From: WHTK01 sp965197795
GTDB lineage: Bacteria > Chloroflexota > Dehalococcoidia > DSTF01 > WHTK01
Length of the DNA: 64,000 nucleotides
Assembly (NCBI GenBank): GCA_965197795.1
Contig: OZ240228.1
Span: forward strand, 2,046,001 to 2,110,000
Reading direction: 5' to 3'
Position 1 is the first letter of the stretch. Every line of letters starts with the position of its first letter. Both the position numbers and the translations under genes were made by a program. This document shows positions 25,816 through 35,299 of the stretch, piece by piece. The notes beneath the pieces were generated by a model. That model searched no databases and was not told where the DNA came from. It saw only the letters and a program-made list of their open reading frames with translations.

Positions 25816-26348
25816 CTAGCCGCGCAGCGCGGTCCGGATCGTCTCGATCTGGCCGACGTGGTCGTGCGTGTGCACGTGGTGCGAGTACAGCGCCCACTGC
25901 ATCCAGTTGAACGGCCCGAACTGCCCGTGGTCCGCCGTCAGGTCGAGGCTGCGCGAAGGGTCTGCCCGGCGCACGACGGCGAGGATGTCGGCCATGCCGT
26001 CGATGTACGAGCGCCGCAGCTCGCTGAACGATTCGTACTCGGCCGAGCCCATACCGCCAGACGAAACGCCCGTCGCCGGCGGTTCGAACGGCTGACCCGA
26101 GGACAGCTTTTGCAGACGGTCCCGACTGCGGTCGAGGCTGGAGTTGATGTGCTTCACAGCATCGAAGACGCGCCATTCATCGACGGCGTGACGGTCATCG
26201 CTTCTTCCTCAGTGAGGTCGCCGACGAGGCGCAGGATGTGGTTCTGATCCTCAGCGACTAGCTCGAAGACGTGCTGGAGCCCCTGCGAGGCGTGAAGGTC
26301 AAGATAGGCCTTGATCGCGTCGCCGCCTGCGCTGAACTGGACGACCAC
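25816..26348 (-). pseudogene. Frame-shifted DinB-family protein
   Basis: The upstream half (GTG near 26348) reads VVVQFSAGGDAIKAYLDLHA... to LTEEEAM, then would stop at TGA 26154. In the other frame the sequence VDEWRVFDAVKHINSSLDRS continues smoothly from about 26185 and runs to 25816 (HHVHTHDHVGQIETIRTAL). The joined product is a normal DinB protein of about 175 residues, so one indel near 26185 splits it. The downstream half alone has a GTG at 26157 and could still be made. The gene starts within 3 bp of the miaB stop. Confidence 0.65.
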
Positions 26349-26350
26349 GT

Positions 26351-27652
26351 CTACAGCACCATGGGCAGCGCGTCGGCAGCGGTCGTGCCCTGCAGCGACC
26401 ACGCCGTCGCCTTCTCAACGCGGACCGTTACGACGTCACCGACGCGGGTATCTCCGGCGAAGTGGACCAGCTTGTTGCTGCGCGTGCGGCCGTACCAGCG
26501 GCCGTCGCGCTTGCCTTCGACGAGAACCTCCTGCTCCGTGCCCTCGAGTCGCTGGTTGAGCTCGGTCGAGATGCGCTCTTCCAGCGTCTCCACCGCGTGC
26601 AGGCGCTCTTTCTTGACCTCGGGCGGGACGTCATCCTCCATTTTGCGCGCCGCGAAGGTGCCCGGCCGCGGCGAGTAGGCCGCGACGTGCACTTTGTCGA
26701 ATCGCACGGCTTCCATCAGCCTCAGGGTCTCGTCGAACTCAGCCTCCGTTTCACCGCAGAACCCCACGATGATGTCCGTCGTGATCGCTGCCTCCGGCAT
26801 CATCGAGCGGATCAGCTCGACGCGATCGCGGAACAGAGCTGTATCGTAGCCACGGCGCATGCGGTCGAGGACGGCGTCGGAGCCGTGCTGCACCGGGAGG
26901 TTGAAGAACTCGGTCACCTTCGGCAGATCGCGCACAGCCTCGACGATCTTGGGCGTCATGTCCTTGGGGTACGAGGTCAGGAAACGGATGCGCTCCAGGT
27001 TCGGCAAATCGTGAATCGCCGTCATCAGGTCGCCGAGGTCGGGTTTCACGTCCGGGAGGTCTAGCCCGTAAGCCTCGACCGTCTGCCCAAGCAGCGTGAC
27101 TTCACGCACGCCGCCGTGCACCAGATGCGCCACCTCCTGCAAGATCTCGTCCAGCGGACGGCTGTTCTCGCGCCCGCGACGGTACGGCACGATGCAGTAG
27201 GTGCAGAACTTGTCGCAGCCGTGGATGATCGGCACGTAAGCCGTCGGCCCTGTAGGCGTCGGGAAGGCCGTGGGCCAAAACTCCCCGCCGCTGTCGTCCG
27301 CCAGTCCGAGCGCCTCGAAGATGCCCTCGAACGCTTGCGGCCGCGCGAAGTGGTCCACGTAGGGAAAGCGGCGCCGCAGGTCGTCGTCCTGCGGCCCGAC
27401 CATGCAGCCCATGACGACGATCTGGAAGTCGGCCTTGCCCTTGCGCTTCATCGCGGCCAGCCGGCCGAGGTGGCTCACGGCGCGCTGCTCCGAGCGTTCG
27501 CGTACCACGCAGGTGTTGAGCACGACGAGGTCGGCGTCTTCCGGCCCGTTAACGGCCTGCCAGCCGAAGCGATCGAGGCCGGCTGCCAGCTTGACGGAGT
27601 CGGCCACGTTCATCTGACAGCCTTCGGTCCAGATGTGATAACGCTGCGTCAT
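26351..27652 (-). CDS. miaB: tRNA-2-methylthio-N6-dimethylallyladenosine synthase
   Basis: Radical-SAM methylthiotransferase modifying A37 of tRNAs. The N-terminal UPF0004 domain carries C12, C48 and C83 for the auxiliary [4Fe-4S] cluster. The radical SAM CxxxCxxC uses C146, C150 and C153 (GCDKFCTYC). A C-terminal TRAM domain follows (about 370-433). Length 433 is normal. It depends on Fe-S assembly encoded at 47-54 kb. Confidence 0.95.
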   Translation of the reverse strand: MTQRYHIWTEGCQMNVADSVKLAAGLDRFGWQAVNGPEDADLVVLNTCVVRERSEQRAVSHLGRLAAMKRKGKADFQIVVMGCMVGPQDDDLRRRFPYVDHFARPQAFEGIFEALGLADDSGGEFWPTAFPTPTGPTAYVPIIHGCDKFCTYCIVPYRRGRENSRPLDEILQEVAHLVHGGVREVTLLGQTVEAYGLDLPDVKPDLGDLMTAIHDLPNLERIRFLTSYPKDMTPKIVEAVRDLPKVTEFFNLPVQHGSDAVLDRMRRGYDTALFRDRVELIRSMMPEAAITTDIIVGFCGETEAEFDETLRLMEAVRFDKVHVAAYSPRPGTFAARKMEDDVPPEVKKERLHAVETLEERISTELNQRLEGTEQEVLVEGKRDGRWYGRTRSNKLVHFAGDTRVGDVVTVRVEKATAWSLQGTTAADALPMVL

Positions 27653-27712
27653 GGGTCGATTCTACCGGCTGTGTCGCGGCGAGTCATCGCCTGGCTCAAA
27701 GGCTGGCAGCGG

Positions 27713-28159
27713 CTAGTCCCTATTGCGATTCGGATTGCGGTCCTCGGCCTCGTCCCTACGGCCGGGCCGGCCCAATCGAAATTGAGACAGGCCGTGTCGC
27801 CAGACCCGAGAAAGCGAGCCGCTGAAGAAGGCGTAGAAACCCGTCACGCCGAATATCAGGACCACGCCGACGAGAGCGACGATGCCTGAGGCGAGCACCG
27901 CCCCCAAAAAGAAGATCGCGAGACCGCCGATTACGGCGCCTGCGGCGACGAACTCGGAAAGGGGCGCCGTATCGTTCCCCCGCGCCTCTCGCGGGAAGGC
28001 TGGTCCCTGTAGCTCCTCGCTGTCGCCAGGAACCGGTAAGTCGCCAGGCACACGCGCCGGGTCCAGCTCTGCGCCGCAGTTCGGGCAGCTCTTCAGGCGG
28101 TCACCGTCCGGTATCTGTGTTCCACAGCTTCGGCAGCTGATGCTTGGCGCTCGTCTCAT
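27713..28159 (-). CDS. Zinc-ribbon membrane protein
   Basis: A 148-residue protein: an N-terminal zinc ribbon with C9, C12, C25 and C28, an acidic linker, and two adjoining hydrophobic segments (about 70-115). The C-terminal tail is rich in Arg, Asp and Asn. This layout recurs in uncharacterised bacterial proteins. ATG 28159 places the zinc ribbon near the N-terminus. It follows the truncated K+ channel gene by 42 bp. Confidence 0.6.
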   Translation of the reverse strand: MRRAPSISCRSCGTQIPDGDRLKSCPNCGAELDPARVPGDLPVPGDSEELQGPAFPREARGNDTAPLSEFVAAGAVIGGLAIFFLGAVLASGIVALVGVVLIFGVTGFYAFFSGSLSRVWRHGLSQFRLGRPGRRDEAEDRNPNRNRD

Positions 28160-28201
28160 CTCTGCGATCCGTCCTGGAAGTTGGCCATATACCACTTGCC
28201 G

Positions 28202-28699
28202 TTAGTGGCGTCTGAGAAAACGCTGCAAGCCGCTGGCGCGAGCCTCTTCAACCCGCGACTGATTCGCATCGACCACCACGAAAGGCGCTCTCCGGCTCTG
28301 TAGCTCACGAGCGACTCGTTCTCCGACACGGCCGAAGCCGCAGACGACGTGGTGGTTATTGATACGTTCGATCGTTAGCTTCATGCGCCGAGCGCTAGCG
28401 ACCTGACGCAGGTCACCCTCGATTATCGCCGCAACCAGTGCGGTGAGGATATAGAATGCGGCGCCGACGCCAAGAAACATCAGCCCGATCGTGAAGACCT
28501 GACCCGTCTGGCTCAGCGGCCGGACTTCGCTGTATCCGACGGTCGTAACCGTGATCGAGGTCATGTAGGCGGCGTCGAGCAGCGACCAATCCTTGATGAT
28601 CATGTAGCCGGCCGTGCCGGCGAGCATCACAAGCATTAGCACGGCGAGGCCACGGGCGATGCGCGAGTAGCCCGCGGCCTCGAGCCCGAAGCTGTTCAT
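28202..28699 (-). CDS. Potassium channel, truncated in its TrkA-N/RCK domain
   Basis: A two-TM ion channel: spans at about 17-35 and 68-92 with the selectivity filter TVGYSE at 53-58, which indicates K+. The cytoplasmic part starts a Rossmann fold (VVCGFGRVGERV, from about residue 118) but stops after about 45 residues at QRFLRRH. Channels of this type normally continue for another 150-180 residues. The remaining sequence is not found in the adjacent frames, so this looks like a C-terminal loss and not a single indel. It may be non-functional or unregulated. Confidence 0.7.
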   Translation of the reverse strand: MNSFGLEAAGYSRIARGLAVLMLVMLAGTAGYMIIKDWSLLDAAYMTSITVTTVGYSEVRPLSQTGQVFTIGLMFLGVGAAFYILTALVAAIIEGDLRQVASARRMKLTIERINNHHVVCGFGRVGERVARELQSRRAPFVVVDANQSRVEEARASGLQRFLRRH

Positions 28700-28782
28700 A
28701 GGGCCATTCTATGGTCGAGGGTGCCGGATGCAGCGCCCTCGCATGCGAAACCCGCAGGAGTAACCAGGAGGTTGCAATATCG

Positions 28783-29760
28783 TCAAATGCCGAGGTCGCG
28801 CGCCCGTCGCTTCAAGGCGACCTCGGCGTCGTCGCAGATCGAGGCGATCACTTCGGCGGCGGGCCGGACGGCGCCGACGAAGCCGGCTGACTGCCCCATG
28901 AGTACCGGCGTGACCTCCGGGTCCTTGCGCGCCTGCCCCTCTGCTATGGCGCGCTGGACTTCGTCCCGCTTCTGGCGCAATTCCTGCTCCCGGCCTGTCC
29001 ACGTCTCGTTGGTCTGGTTCCGGCGCATTCGCTCGCCGATTCCTACCGGCCACGGGCGGCCGCCGAGGATGTCGAACACCGTGGTGAATATCGTGTCCTC
29101 GCCGTCGCTCTCGATGATGAGCTGCTTGAAGGCGTCCGGCACCTCAGTCGCTTCGGGCGTCGCCAGCAGCGTCGTGCCGAGCATCGCGCCCTCGGCGCCT
29201 GCAGCGAGTAAAGCGGCCAGCGAACGCCCATCAGCGATACCTCCCGCCGCCACGACGGGCGTATCACCGGCGGCCTGGAGCACCATCGAGACGCACGGCA
29301 GCGTGTTCAGCAGGCCGGAGTGTCCACCGGCCTCGTTGCCCTGCGCGATGATGAACTCGGCGCCGGCTTCCAGGGCCCATCGTGCGCCTTCCAACGTCTG
29401 TACCTGACAGGCGATCGGCACGCCGTCTGCCTTTGCCCTCGCAGCGTAAGGGCGAGGATCGCCGAACGAGAGGACGATCAACGGCACCTTCTCTTGCAGC
29501 GCGGCCTCGAAGCCGGCTTCAGAGTCGGGAAGAAAGGCCGTTATAAAGCCGACCGCAAACGCTCCGGCGGTTTGGCCGCGTATCGCCCGTATCTGGTCAC
29601 GGACCCAGCCCTCACCGCCGGCGTTGGTGCCGCCGAACGAGCCGAGTCCGCCGGCCTCCGTCACGGCGGCGGCCAGGTTGGCGCCGCTGTGGTTCGCCAT
29701 CGGTGCGCCGAGGATCGGGTAGCGCAGGCCGTACTTGTCCGTGAGGCGTGTCCTAAGCAT
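28783..29760 (-). CDS. Nitronate monooxygenase-family flavoprotein
   Basis: A 325-residue FMN-dependent TIM barrel of the 2-nitropropane dioxygenase/nitronate monooxygenase family. PILGAPMANHSGANLAAAV opens it, and QGNEAGGHSG contains the catalytic histidine region, with VVAAGGIADGRSL for phosphate binding. ATG 29760 starts at MLRTRLTDKYGLRYPILG as in homologues. Some members are enoyl reductases (FabK), so the substrate remains open. Confidence 0.82.
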   Translation of the reverse strand: MLRTRLTDKYGLRYPILGAPMANHSGANLAAAVTEAGGLGSFGGTNAGGEGWVRDQIRAIRGQTAGAFAVGFITAFLPDSEAGFEAALQEKVPLIVLSFGDPRPYAARAKADGVPIACQVQTLEGARWALEAGAEFIIAQGNEAGGHSGLLNTLPCVSMVLQAAGDTPVVAAGGIADGRSLAALLAAGAEGAMLGTTLLATPEATEVPDAFKQLIIESDGEDTIFTTVFDILGGRPWPVGIGERMRRNQTNETWTGREQELRQKRDEVQRAIAEGQARKDPEVTPVLMGQSAGFVGAVRPAAEVIASICDDAEVALKRRARDLGI

Positions 29761-29851
29761 GGCGTGAGTATAGTCGGCGTTATCGAGTTGCCAGGACGTG
29801 AAGCAAAGAGCGGCCGAAGGCGCTCTACTCACGATTCAGTCGTGGGCTGCT

Positions 29852-32065
29852 TCAGATTCCGTTGATGCTCTTGCGCTTGTTGCGCACGTAGTCGACCAGG
29901 ATGTACTCGCCGAGGTGATCCGGCGTCGTGTAGAAGACGCGGCCCTTGTTCATCTTCGCCATCTGATTAACGAACTCTTTGAGGTAGTAGTTGCGGTCCA
30001 GCATGAAGGTGTTGATCGTGATCTTCTTCTGGGTGCAGCGCTTGACCTCTTTGAGCGTCTCGCGGATCGTGATCGGGCTCGGCGGGTAGGAGAAAAACGA
30101 GCGACCGTGCTCGATATGCGCCGTCGGTTCGCCGTCCGAGATCATGATGATTTGGCGTGTGCCGGTCTTGTGTTTCGCGAGCAGGTTCTGGGCCATCATC
30201 AACGCATGATGCATGTTGGTCCCGAGCACGGATTCGTCCCAGCGCACGTAGGGCAGCTGGTCCGCCTTTAGCTCCCGTGCGTAAGCCGAGAAGCCGATGA
30301 TGTAGAGCGAATCGCGCGCGAACTGGGTGCTGATCAGGCTTTGCAGCGCCAGCGCCACCTTTTTCGCGGCCTGGAAACTGCCCCTGAGCGCCATCGACCA
30401 CGACAGGTCGACCATCATCACGGTGGCTGTCTGCGTCAGCTGCTCCGACTTCCAGACTTCGAAGTCGTCCTTCTGCAGCCGCACCGGCAGCGTGGCGCCC
30501 TCGCGGCGCAGCGCGTTCATGATCGTCCTCTCGAGATGCAGGTGGAACGGGTCGCCGAACTCGTACGCCTTTGTGTCATCGCTGCGCTCGACGCCGAGAC
30601 CGGGGTCTGCCACCTGGTGCTTGCCCATCTGCTCTCTCTTGAGCTGCGCGTAGATCTCACCCATCGCGGCCTGACCGATCTTGCGGGTGCCGCGAGGTGT
30701 TAGCTCCCACGAGTTGCCGCGCTTGCGGATGTATCCGGACTCTTCCAGGATCTCGAGGAACTTCTTCAGCTCGTCCAGCGTCTCCGCCGCCTCTTCCCCC
30801 AGCAGCTCGCGCAGCTTCTCCATGTCGATGTCCTCGATGTCGCCGCCGTACTGCGTGCGCTCGAGCTGGCGCTCCAGCTCATCGAGGTCCTGCATGTCGC
30901 CCATCAGCTGCATCGCTTCGGAGAGATCGATTTCGTCGTCACCGCGGAAGGGGTATTGGTTGCGCATATCTCGCTGCGGAGAGAGGAATTCGAGGTTCGC
31001 CGCCAGATCAGACATCTCGTCGCGCAGCCCCGGGTCGGCGATCTTGTCCATCAGCAGGTCCTGCAGCTGCTGGCGCATGTCCCCCGGCAACGAGTCGAGC
31101 AGGTTCTGCATCTGTGAAACCTGCTGCTGCATCTGCTGCACCAGCTCGTCGAGAGTCTGCGGCGGGTTCGGCCCGAAGAGGTCGCCGTACGTCTGCATAA
31201 AACCGTCGAAGTCAGGCTCGCCGCCCTGCATGCGCTCCTGAAGCATCTGGTTCAGGTCGCGCATCATCTGCTTCATGTGGTCCATGTCTTCCGGCGTCAT
31301 GTTGGCGATTTGCTGCTGGAGGTCCTTGAAGAAGGTCTCCATCATCGCCTGCTTCAGCATTTCCATGAGCTCCTGGTACTCAGCCTGTGCCTCCGGGTCC
31401 AAGAACTCGTAGTTCTGCAGCTCCTTCATCTGGCCGGGAACGTCCGGCGGCAGCCCTTCGAGGAAGCTGCGCTTGCGCTCGACGATGTTCTGCAGCATCT
31501 GCTGGAACTGCTCCTGGTCGTCGCCGCCTTGCGACTGCTGACCGCGCTGGCCTTGTCCAGACTGGCCGCTCTGCGACCCCTGGCCGCGCTGGCCCTGCCC
31601 GGACTGGTCGCCCTGCTGCGACTGGGCGCCCGACTGCTGGCCGCCTTCCTGGCCGGACTCGCCTTCTTGCGAGCCTTCGTCGCCTTCCGTGCCCTCAGAG
31701 CCGTCACCTGGCTCGCTTTCCGGTTGGTCACCCGTCGCGTCGCCGAGGCGCTCGTCGAGCGTATTACGTTCCTTCTCGAGGATCTGCTCGAGGCGGTCAC
31801 GGATGTCCGAGAACGCGGAAGACAGGTCGAAGCGGTCCAGGTTCTGACGCCGCTGTTGGCGCAGCTGCTGCAACAGGTCACGCAGGCCCTGCGTGCGATC
31901 GCCCTGCTGATTGCGCATACCGCGTTGCATAAGATTACGCAGCGCGTGCTGCAGGTCGCCAAAGTTCATCAGGTCGTCGGTTAGGGCGTTGAGGATATCG
32001 TCCGGGTCGAGGGCTGGGATCTCCTGAGTGCCGTCCCACTCCGTGTAGCGGTATCTCATGACCAT
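29852..32065 (-). CDS. VWA-domain protein, chelatase-like partner of a MoxR AAA+
   Basis: A 737-residue protein. A helical, very acidic and glutamine-rich N-terminal region includes a Q/G/S-rich low-complexity block at about 111-185 and many Met/Gln-rich helices to about 500. The C-terminal VWA domain starts near 545 with the MIDAS motif D553-x-S555-x-S557 (DLSWSM) and later TN (GTNMHHAL) and SDGEPT. It resembles the large subunits of Mg-chelatase-type and CoxE/ViaA-type complexes. The AAA+ partner is encoded 28 bp upstream. Together they probably remodel or insert a metal/cofactor into an unidentified target. Confidence 0.75.
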   Translation of the reverse strand: MVMRYRYTEWDGTQEIPALDPDDILNALTDDLMNFGDLQHALRNLMQRGMRNQQGDRTQGLRDLLQQLRQQRRQNLDRFDLSSAFSDIRDRLEQILEKERNTLDERLGDATGDQPESEPGDGSEGTEGDEGSQEGESGQEGGQQSGAQSQQGDQSGQGQRGQGSQSGQSGQGQRGQQSQGGDDQEQFQQMLQNIVERKRSFLEGLPPDVPGQMKELQNYEFLDPEAQAEYQELMEMLKQAMMETFFKDLQQQIANMTPEDMDHMKQMMRDLNQMLQERMQGGEPDFDGFMQTYGDLFGPNPPQTLDELVQQMQQQVSQMQNLLDSLPGDMRQQLQDLLMDKIADPGLRDEMSDLAANLEFLSPQRDMRNQYPFRGDDEIDLSEAMQLMGDMQDLDELERQLERTQYGGDIEDIDMEKLRELLGEEAAETLDELKKFLEILEESGYIRKRGNSWELTPRGTRKIGQAAMGEIYAQLKREQMGKHQVADPGLGVERSDDTKAYEFGDPFHLHLERTIMNALRREGATLPVRLQKDDFEVWKSEQLTQTATVMMVDLSWSMALRGSFQAAKKVALALQSLISTQFARDSLYIIGFSAYARELKADQLPYVRWDESVLGTNMHHALMMAQNLLAKHKTGTRQIIMISDGEPTAHIEHGRSFFSYPPSPITIRETLKEVKRCTQKKITINTFMLDRNYYLKEFVNQMAKMNKGRVFYTTPDHLGEYILVDYVRNKRKSINGI

Positions 32066-32093
32066 TGGATTCCCCTGACCCGGGGAGCGATAC

Positions 32094-33491
32094 CTAGCCT
32101 CTATAGGAGACCGTGGGACCGACCCTGTCTTTGTTGAGGCGTTTGTTGAGGTGAAGACCCTCGAGGATGAACTCGATGATCGAAGCCGTTACCGGCGCCG
32201 AAGGCTTGGCATCGAGCTTCTTGACGTGACCTGAGAGGCCTTCGACCGCCTTGACCATCTTGCTGTAATTGGCGGCAGGCAACATGTCGCCGACCTCAAC
32301 CGAAATGCCGGACTTGAAGCGCGTCACCAGGTCATCGAAGTCTGAGACGCTGTAGTAGCGGTTGAACACGGCCAGGACGGCACCCTGGATCAGCTTGTCC
32401 AGGATCTGCTCCTCCTTGCCGTCCTCGACGGTCTCGAACTCCACCTTGCCGGCGATTGCCGGGATGACGAAGGGCAGATCGCTGACGCGCGGCACGACTT
32501 CGCTCTCACCGATGCCGATGGCGCGACGCTGCGCGTTCGCCAGCAGGCTCTCGTAGTTGGCTATCGAGGCGCGCACAGAGACGCCGGAGCGCTGGTTGAT
32601 GTCGGGGCTGCGGCGCGCCAGTCTGCTGACCTCAGCCACGATCTCCTTCATGAAGGCTGGGACCTTGACCTTGAAGTCGTCGTCCTCGAAGGTCAGGCGC
32701 TCCTGGTCCATGATGCCGATCTCGTGCTCGACCGCGCGCGGGTAATGCGTCCGGATCTGGACGCCGTAGCGGTCCTTGAGTGGCGTGATGATTCGGCCGC
32801 GGTTTGTGTAGTCTTCCGGGTTTGCGCTCGAGACGAGGAATACATCCAGCGACAGGCGTATCTGGTAGCCGCGAATCTGGATATCGCGCTCCTCCATGAT
32901 GTTGAAGAGGCCGACCTGGATGCGCTCGGCAAGGTCTGGTAACTCGTTAATCGCGAAGATGCCGCGGTTGGTGCGCGGGATCAGTCCGTAGTGGATCGTC
33001 AGCTCGTCCGACAGATAACGGCCCTCGGCGACGCGAATCGGGTCGACCTCGCCGATCAGGTCGGCGATGGTGATATCGGGCGTCGCGAGCTTCTCGCCGT
33101 AGCGGCGATCGCGCGAAACCCATTCGATCGGCGTCTGGTCGCCCATCTCGGCGACTAGATCCTGCGCGTACCGGGAAAGCGGATTGAACGGGTCGTCGTT
33201 CACCTCGCTGCCCTGAACCACAGGGAGTTCCTTGTCCAGCAGGTTGACGAGCGAGCGGATGATGCGCGATTTCGCTTGGCCACGCTCGCCGAGGAAGATG
33301 ATGTCCTGCCCAGAGAGGATCGCGTTCTGCAACTGCGGAATCACGGTCTCTTCAAAGCCCAAGATACCGGGGAATACATCCACGCCCTTCCGCATATTGT
33401 CGATCAGGTTGCGGCGCATCTCTTGCTTAACAGTCTGGACCTTGAAACCGGAGCTGCGCAGCTCACCGAGTGTCTTAGGTTTTGCTGCCAC
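32094..33491 (-). CDS. MoxR-like AAA+ ATPase (Mg-chelatase I type)
   Basis: A 465-residue AAA+ protein. Walker A is GERGQAKS (68-75), with the aromatic/basic variant typical of chelatase-like ATPases; the Walker B/sensor region reads GIFAINELPDLAERIQVGLF, and SSANPEDYTNRGRIITPLKDR supplies sensor 1 and the arginine finger area. The helical lid with a PS-I insertion fits BchI/MoxR relatives. The C-terminal 120 residues form a family-specific helical domain. It forms an operon with the VWA protein downstream. No substrate gene is close by, so the target is unknown. Confidence 0.78.
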   Translation of the reverse strand: MAAKPKTLGELRSSGFKVQTVKQEMRRNLIDNMRKGVDVFPGILGFEETVIPQLQNAILSGQDIIFLGERGQAKSRIIRSLVNLLDKELPVVQGSEVNDDPFNPLSRYAQDLVAEMGDQTPIEWVSRDRRYGEKLATPDITIADLIGEVDPIRVAEGRYLSDELTIHYGLIPRTNRGIFAINELPDLAERIQVGLFNIMEERDIQIRGYQIRLSLDVFLVSSANPEDYTNRGRIITPLKDRYGVQIRTHYPRAVEHEIGIMDQERLTFEDDDFKVKVPAFMKEIVAEVSRLARRSPDINQRSGVSVRASIANYESLLANAQRRAIGIGESEVVPRVSDLPFVIPAIAGKVEFETVEDGKEEQILDKLIQGAVLAVFNRYYSVSDFDDLVTRFKSGISVEVGDMLPAANYSKMVKAVEGLSGHVKKLDAKPSAPVTASIIEFILEGLHLNKRLNKDRVGPTVSYRG

Positions 33492-33610
33492 GATCCCTCA
33501 CTCTCTTCTGCAACCCGAACCGCCGAGGCGACTACGAAACCGAATAAGCGTGTGGGCGGGCTGCAGACTCATTATACCCGCCGTCCTCCCGATTGCCATC
33601 GGAGTGGGCC

Positions 33611-34516
33611 CTAGCTCGCGCCGGGAGTCGTGGGCGTCTCTGTCGCATCCGCCGGCCGGCCAAGCGTCTCGGTTGCCACGTTGTTGATCCGGTTCGAGTC
33701 ATTGAGAATCGCCGACGGATCGATGACCACCTGGACCTGGGTGGGCTCCGTACCGACCGTGAATGAGGACGTCGTGAGTGTCAGTGTGGCCCCGGCCGGG
33801 AGGACATTAGCGTAGTTGATGGTCTCGGACTCCAGGGTGAGCGTGCGGACCGTGACGACAAGGAGACCGTCAGTGAGGTCGGCCGGACCGCCGTTGAGGA
33901 TCACTACGCGCACGCGGCCATCGGGTAGGACGCTTACGTCGAATACGGCGAGGTCCATCGAGTTGGGCGGCGGGCCAAGCGTGGCGGTCGCCGTACCCGG
34001 CGTACCCGGCCCCGGCGTCCCCGTCCCTGGCGTACCGGGGGTGCCGAAGAACGGGGGCGGCGACGTGATCTCAATCGGCAGCGGCGTTGGCAACAACACC
34101 GCCAGCGACCGAAGGCTCGAGAAGGTCATCCCCTCCGCGGCAGCGGCCGGGATCCAACCCTGGGCGATTGAGCCGAACGGAAACCGAATCACCAACCACT
34201 GGCTGTCGAAATCGCGTCCGATGACGTCGAGCACGTCGCCACGTGTGACGGTACCGAGCGTCGCGAACTCCTCGCCGGGCCCGACGTGCACCGCCACAGC
34301 GGCCCTGGCAAGCACGGAAGCCGGCGGCGTCTCTTGGGGCGGCAGGGTCGCCGTCGCCGTGGGGAAGACGAGGACCTCGATAACCCGCGGCTCGACCTCC
34401 TCCGGATCGTTGATTCCCAACGCGATCAATGCCAGCCCTACGCCAATAAAGACGCCCAGTCCGAACCCAATTAGAAAAGTCAGCGTTACGAATCGGGGCC
34501 CGGGCGCGTTATCCAT
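33611..34516 (-). CDS. Membrane-anchored SH3/CARDB-like surface protein
   Basis: A 301-residue protein: membrane anchor at about 11-33, an SH3b-like domain at about 70-120 (VHVGPGEEFATLGTVTRGD, then WLVIRFPFGSIAQGWIPA), a TPGTPGTGTPGP low-complexity linker near 155-185, and a beta-rich CARDB-like C-terminal domain (PDGRVRVVILNGGPADLTDG). SH3b domains bind cell-wall or surface polymers. The ATG start at 34516 lacks a good ribosome site. The protein is probably extracellular. Confidence 0.6.
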   Translation of the reverse strand: MDNAPGPRFVTLTFLIGFGLGVFIGVGLALIALGINDPEEVEPRVIEVLVFPTATATLPPQETPPASVLARAAVAVHVGPGEEFATLGTVTRGDVLDVIGRDFDSQWLVIRFPFGSIAQGWIPAAAAEGMTFSSLRSLAVLLPTPLPIEITSPPPFFGTPGTPGTGTPGPGTPGTATATLGPPPNSMDLAVFDVSVLPDGRVRVVILNGGPADLTDGLLVVTVRTLTLESETINYANVLPAGATLTLTTSSFTVGTEPTQVQVVIDPSAILNDSNRINNVATETLGRPADATETPTTPGAS

Positions 34517-34602
34517 CTAGGAAGGGATTCTAGGCCGCTCCGAGTCGTTTAAGAAGACGCTACATAAGCGGTACCCCTGCCGGCAAGGATCGGGTCGCAA
34601 GG

Positions 34603-35148
34603 ATGCAGGACGAAACCCAACTCGACTCCACACGTAACGAGCTCCTCGAACGCCTCAAGGCGATGGAGGGGCCGCAGACCAGCAGCAGCCTGGCCGAGCT
34701 GGCCTATCGCCGCACCCGAGAGGCCCTGGAAAAGGCCCTGGACGAAGCGCGCACGACTCGTTTGCAGGCGATCGATGACGCCCGAAGCAACCGCGAGCGC
34801 GAGCTAAGCGCGCTGGCGGAGTCGCTGCAAAACCTGCGTCAGTCGACACAGACGCGGATCGAGGCGCTACTGCGCGAGGCAGAGATTGAGGCGGACCGGA
34901 TCCGCGACGAAGCGCGCAGCGAGGCCCGAAGCACCGTCGAGCAGGCAGCCTCGGAAGCCGAGACGGCACGCGCCGAGGACTCGGCCATCCGCGCCGCGGC
35001 AGACGAGCGCGCCCGAGAAGTCCAACGCATCGAAGCCGACTTCAACGCTCAGCTCGAGCGCATCGCCAAACGTCTCGGCATGCAGCAGCCGAAAAGGGCC
35101 TGTTCAGGCGTTGATAAATGGTGGGCGGTACTGGACTTGAACCAGTGA
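34603..35148 (+). CDS. Coiled-coil hypothetical protein
   Basis: A 181-residue protein almost entirely of Glu-, Ala- and Arg-rich heptads (about 10-165), as in DivIVA-like or V-ATPase E-subunit-like proteins. It lacks the conserved N-terminal DivIVA segment, so no family is claimed. The last 10 residues (WWAVLDLNQ) are encoded over the 3' end of tRNA-Val on the other strand, a common false tail; the true C-terminus may differ. It is divergent from the SH3 surface protein gene. Confidence 0.5.
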   Translation: MQDETQLDSTRNELLERLKAMEGPQTSSSLAELAYRRTREALEKALDEARTTRLQAIDDARSNRERELSALAESLQNLRQSTQTRIEALLREAEIEADRIRDEARSEARSTVEQAASEAETARAEDSAIRAAADERAREVQRIEADFNAQLERIAKRLGMQQPKRACSGVDKWWAVLDLNQ

Positions 35149-35195
35149 CCTCAGCGATGTCAACGCTGCGCTCTAGCCAACTGAGCTAACCGCCC
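35119..35195 (-). tRNA. tRNA-Val(GAC)
   Basis: Reads GGGCGGTTAGCTCAG at the 5' end (35195) with acceptor GGGCGGT pairing to ACCGCCC. The D arm, anticodon loop TTGACAT (anticodon GAC, complement at 35159-35161), T arm ACTGGTTCAAGTCCAGT, discriminator A and encoded CCA are all present. Its 3' end overlaps the tail of a coiled-coil gene on the opposite strand. Confidence 0.95.
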
Positions 35196-35299
35196 CGAGA
35201 GGTAAGGCTGATGCTAGCACCTCGCCGCGATCCACGAAAACCCTGATCGCTTCTCTCACAAGCGAGGCGGTATACTGAGGCCACAATCGAATAGACGGC

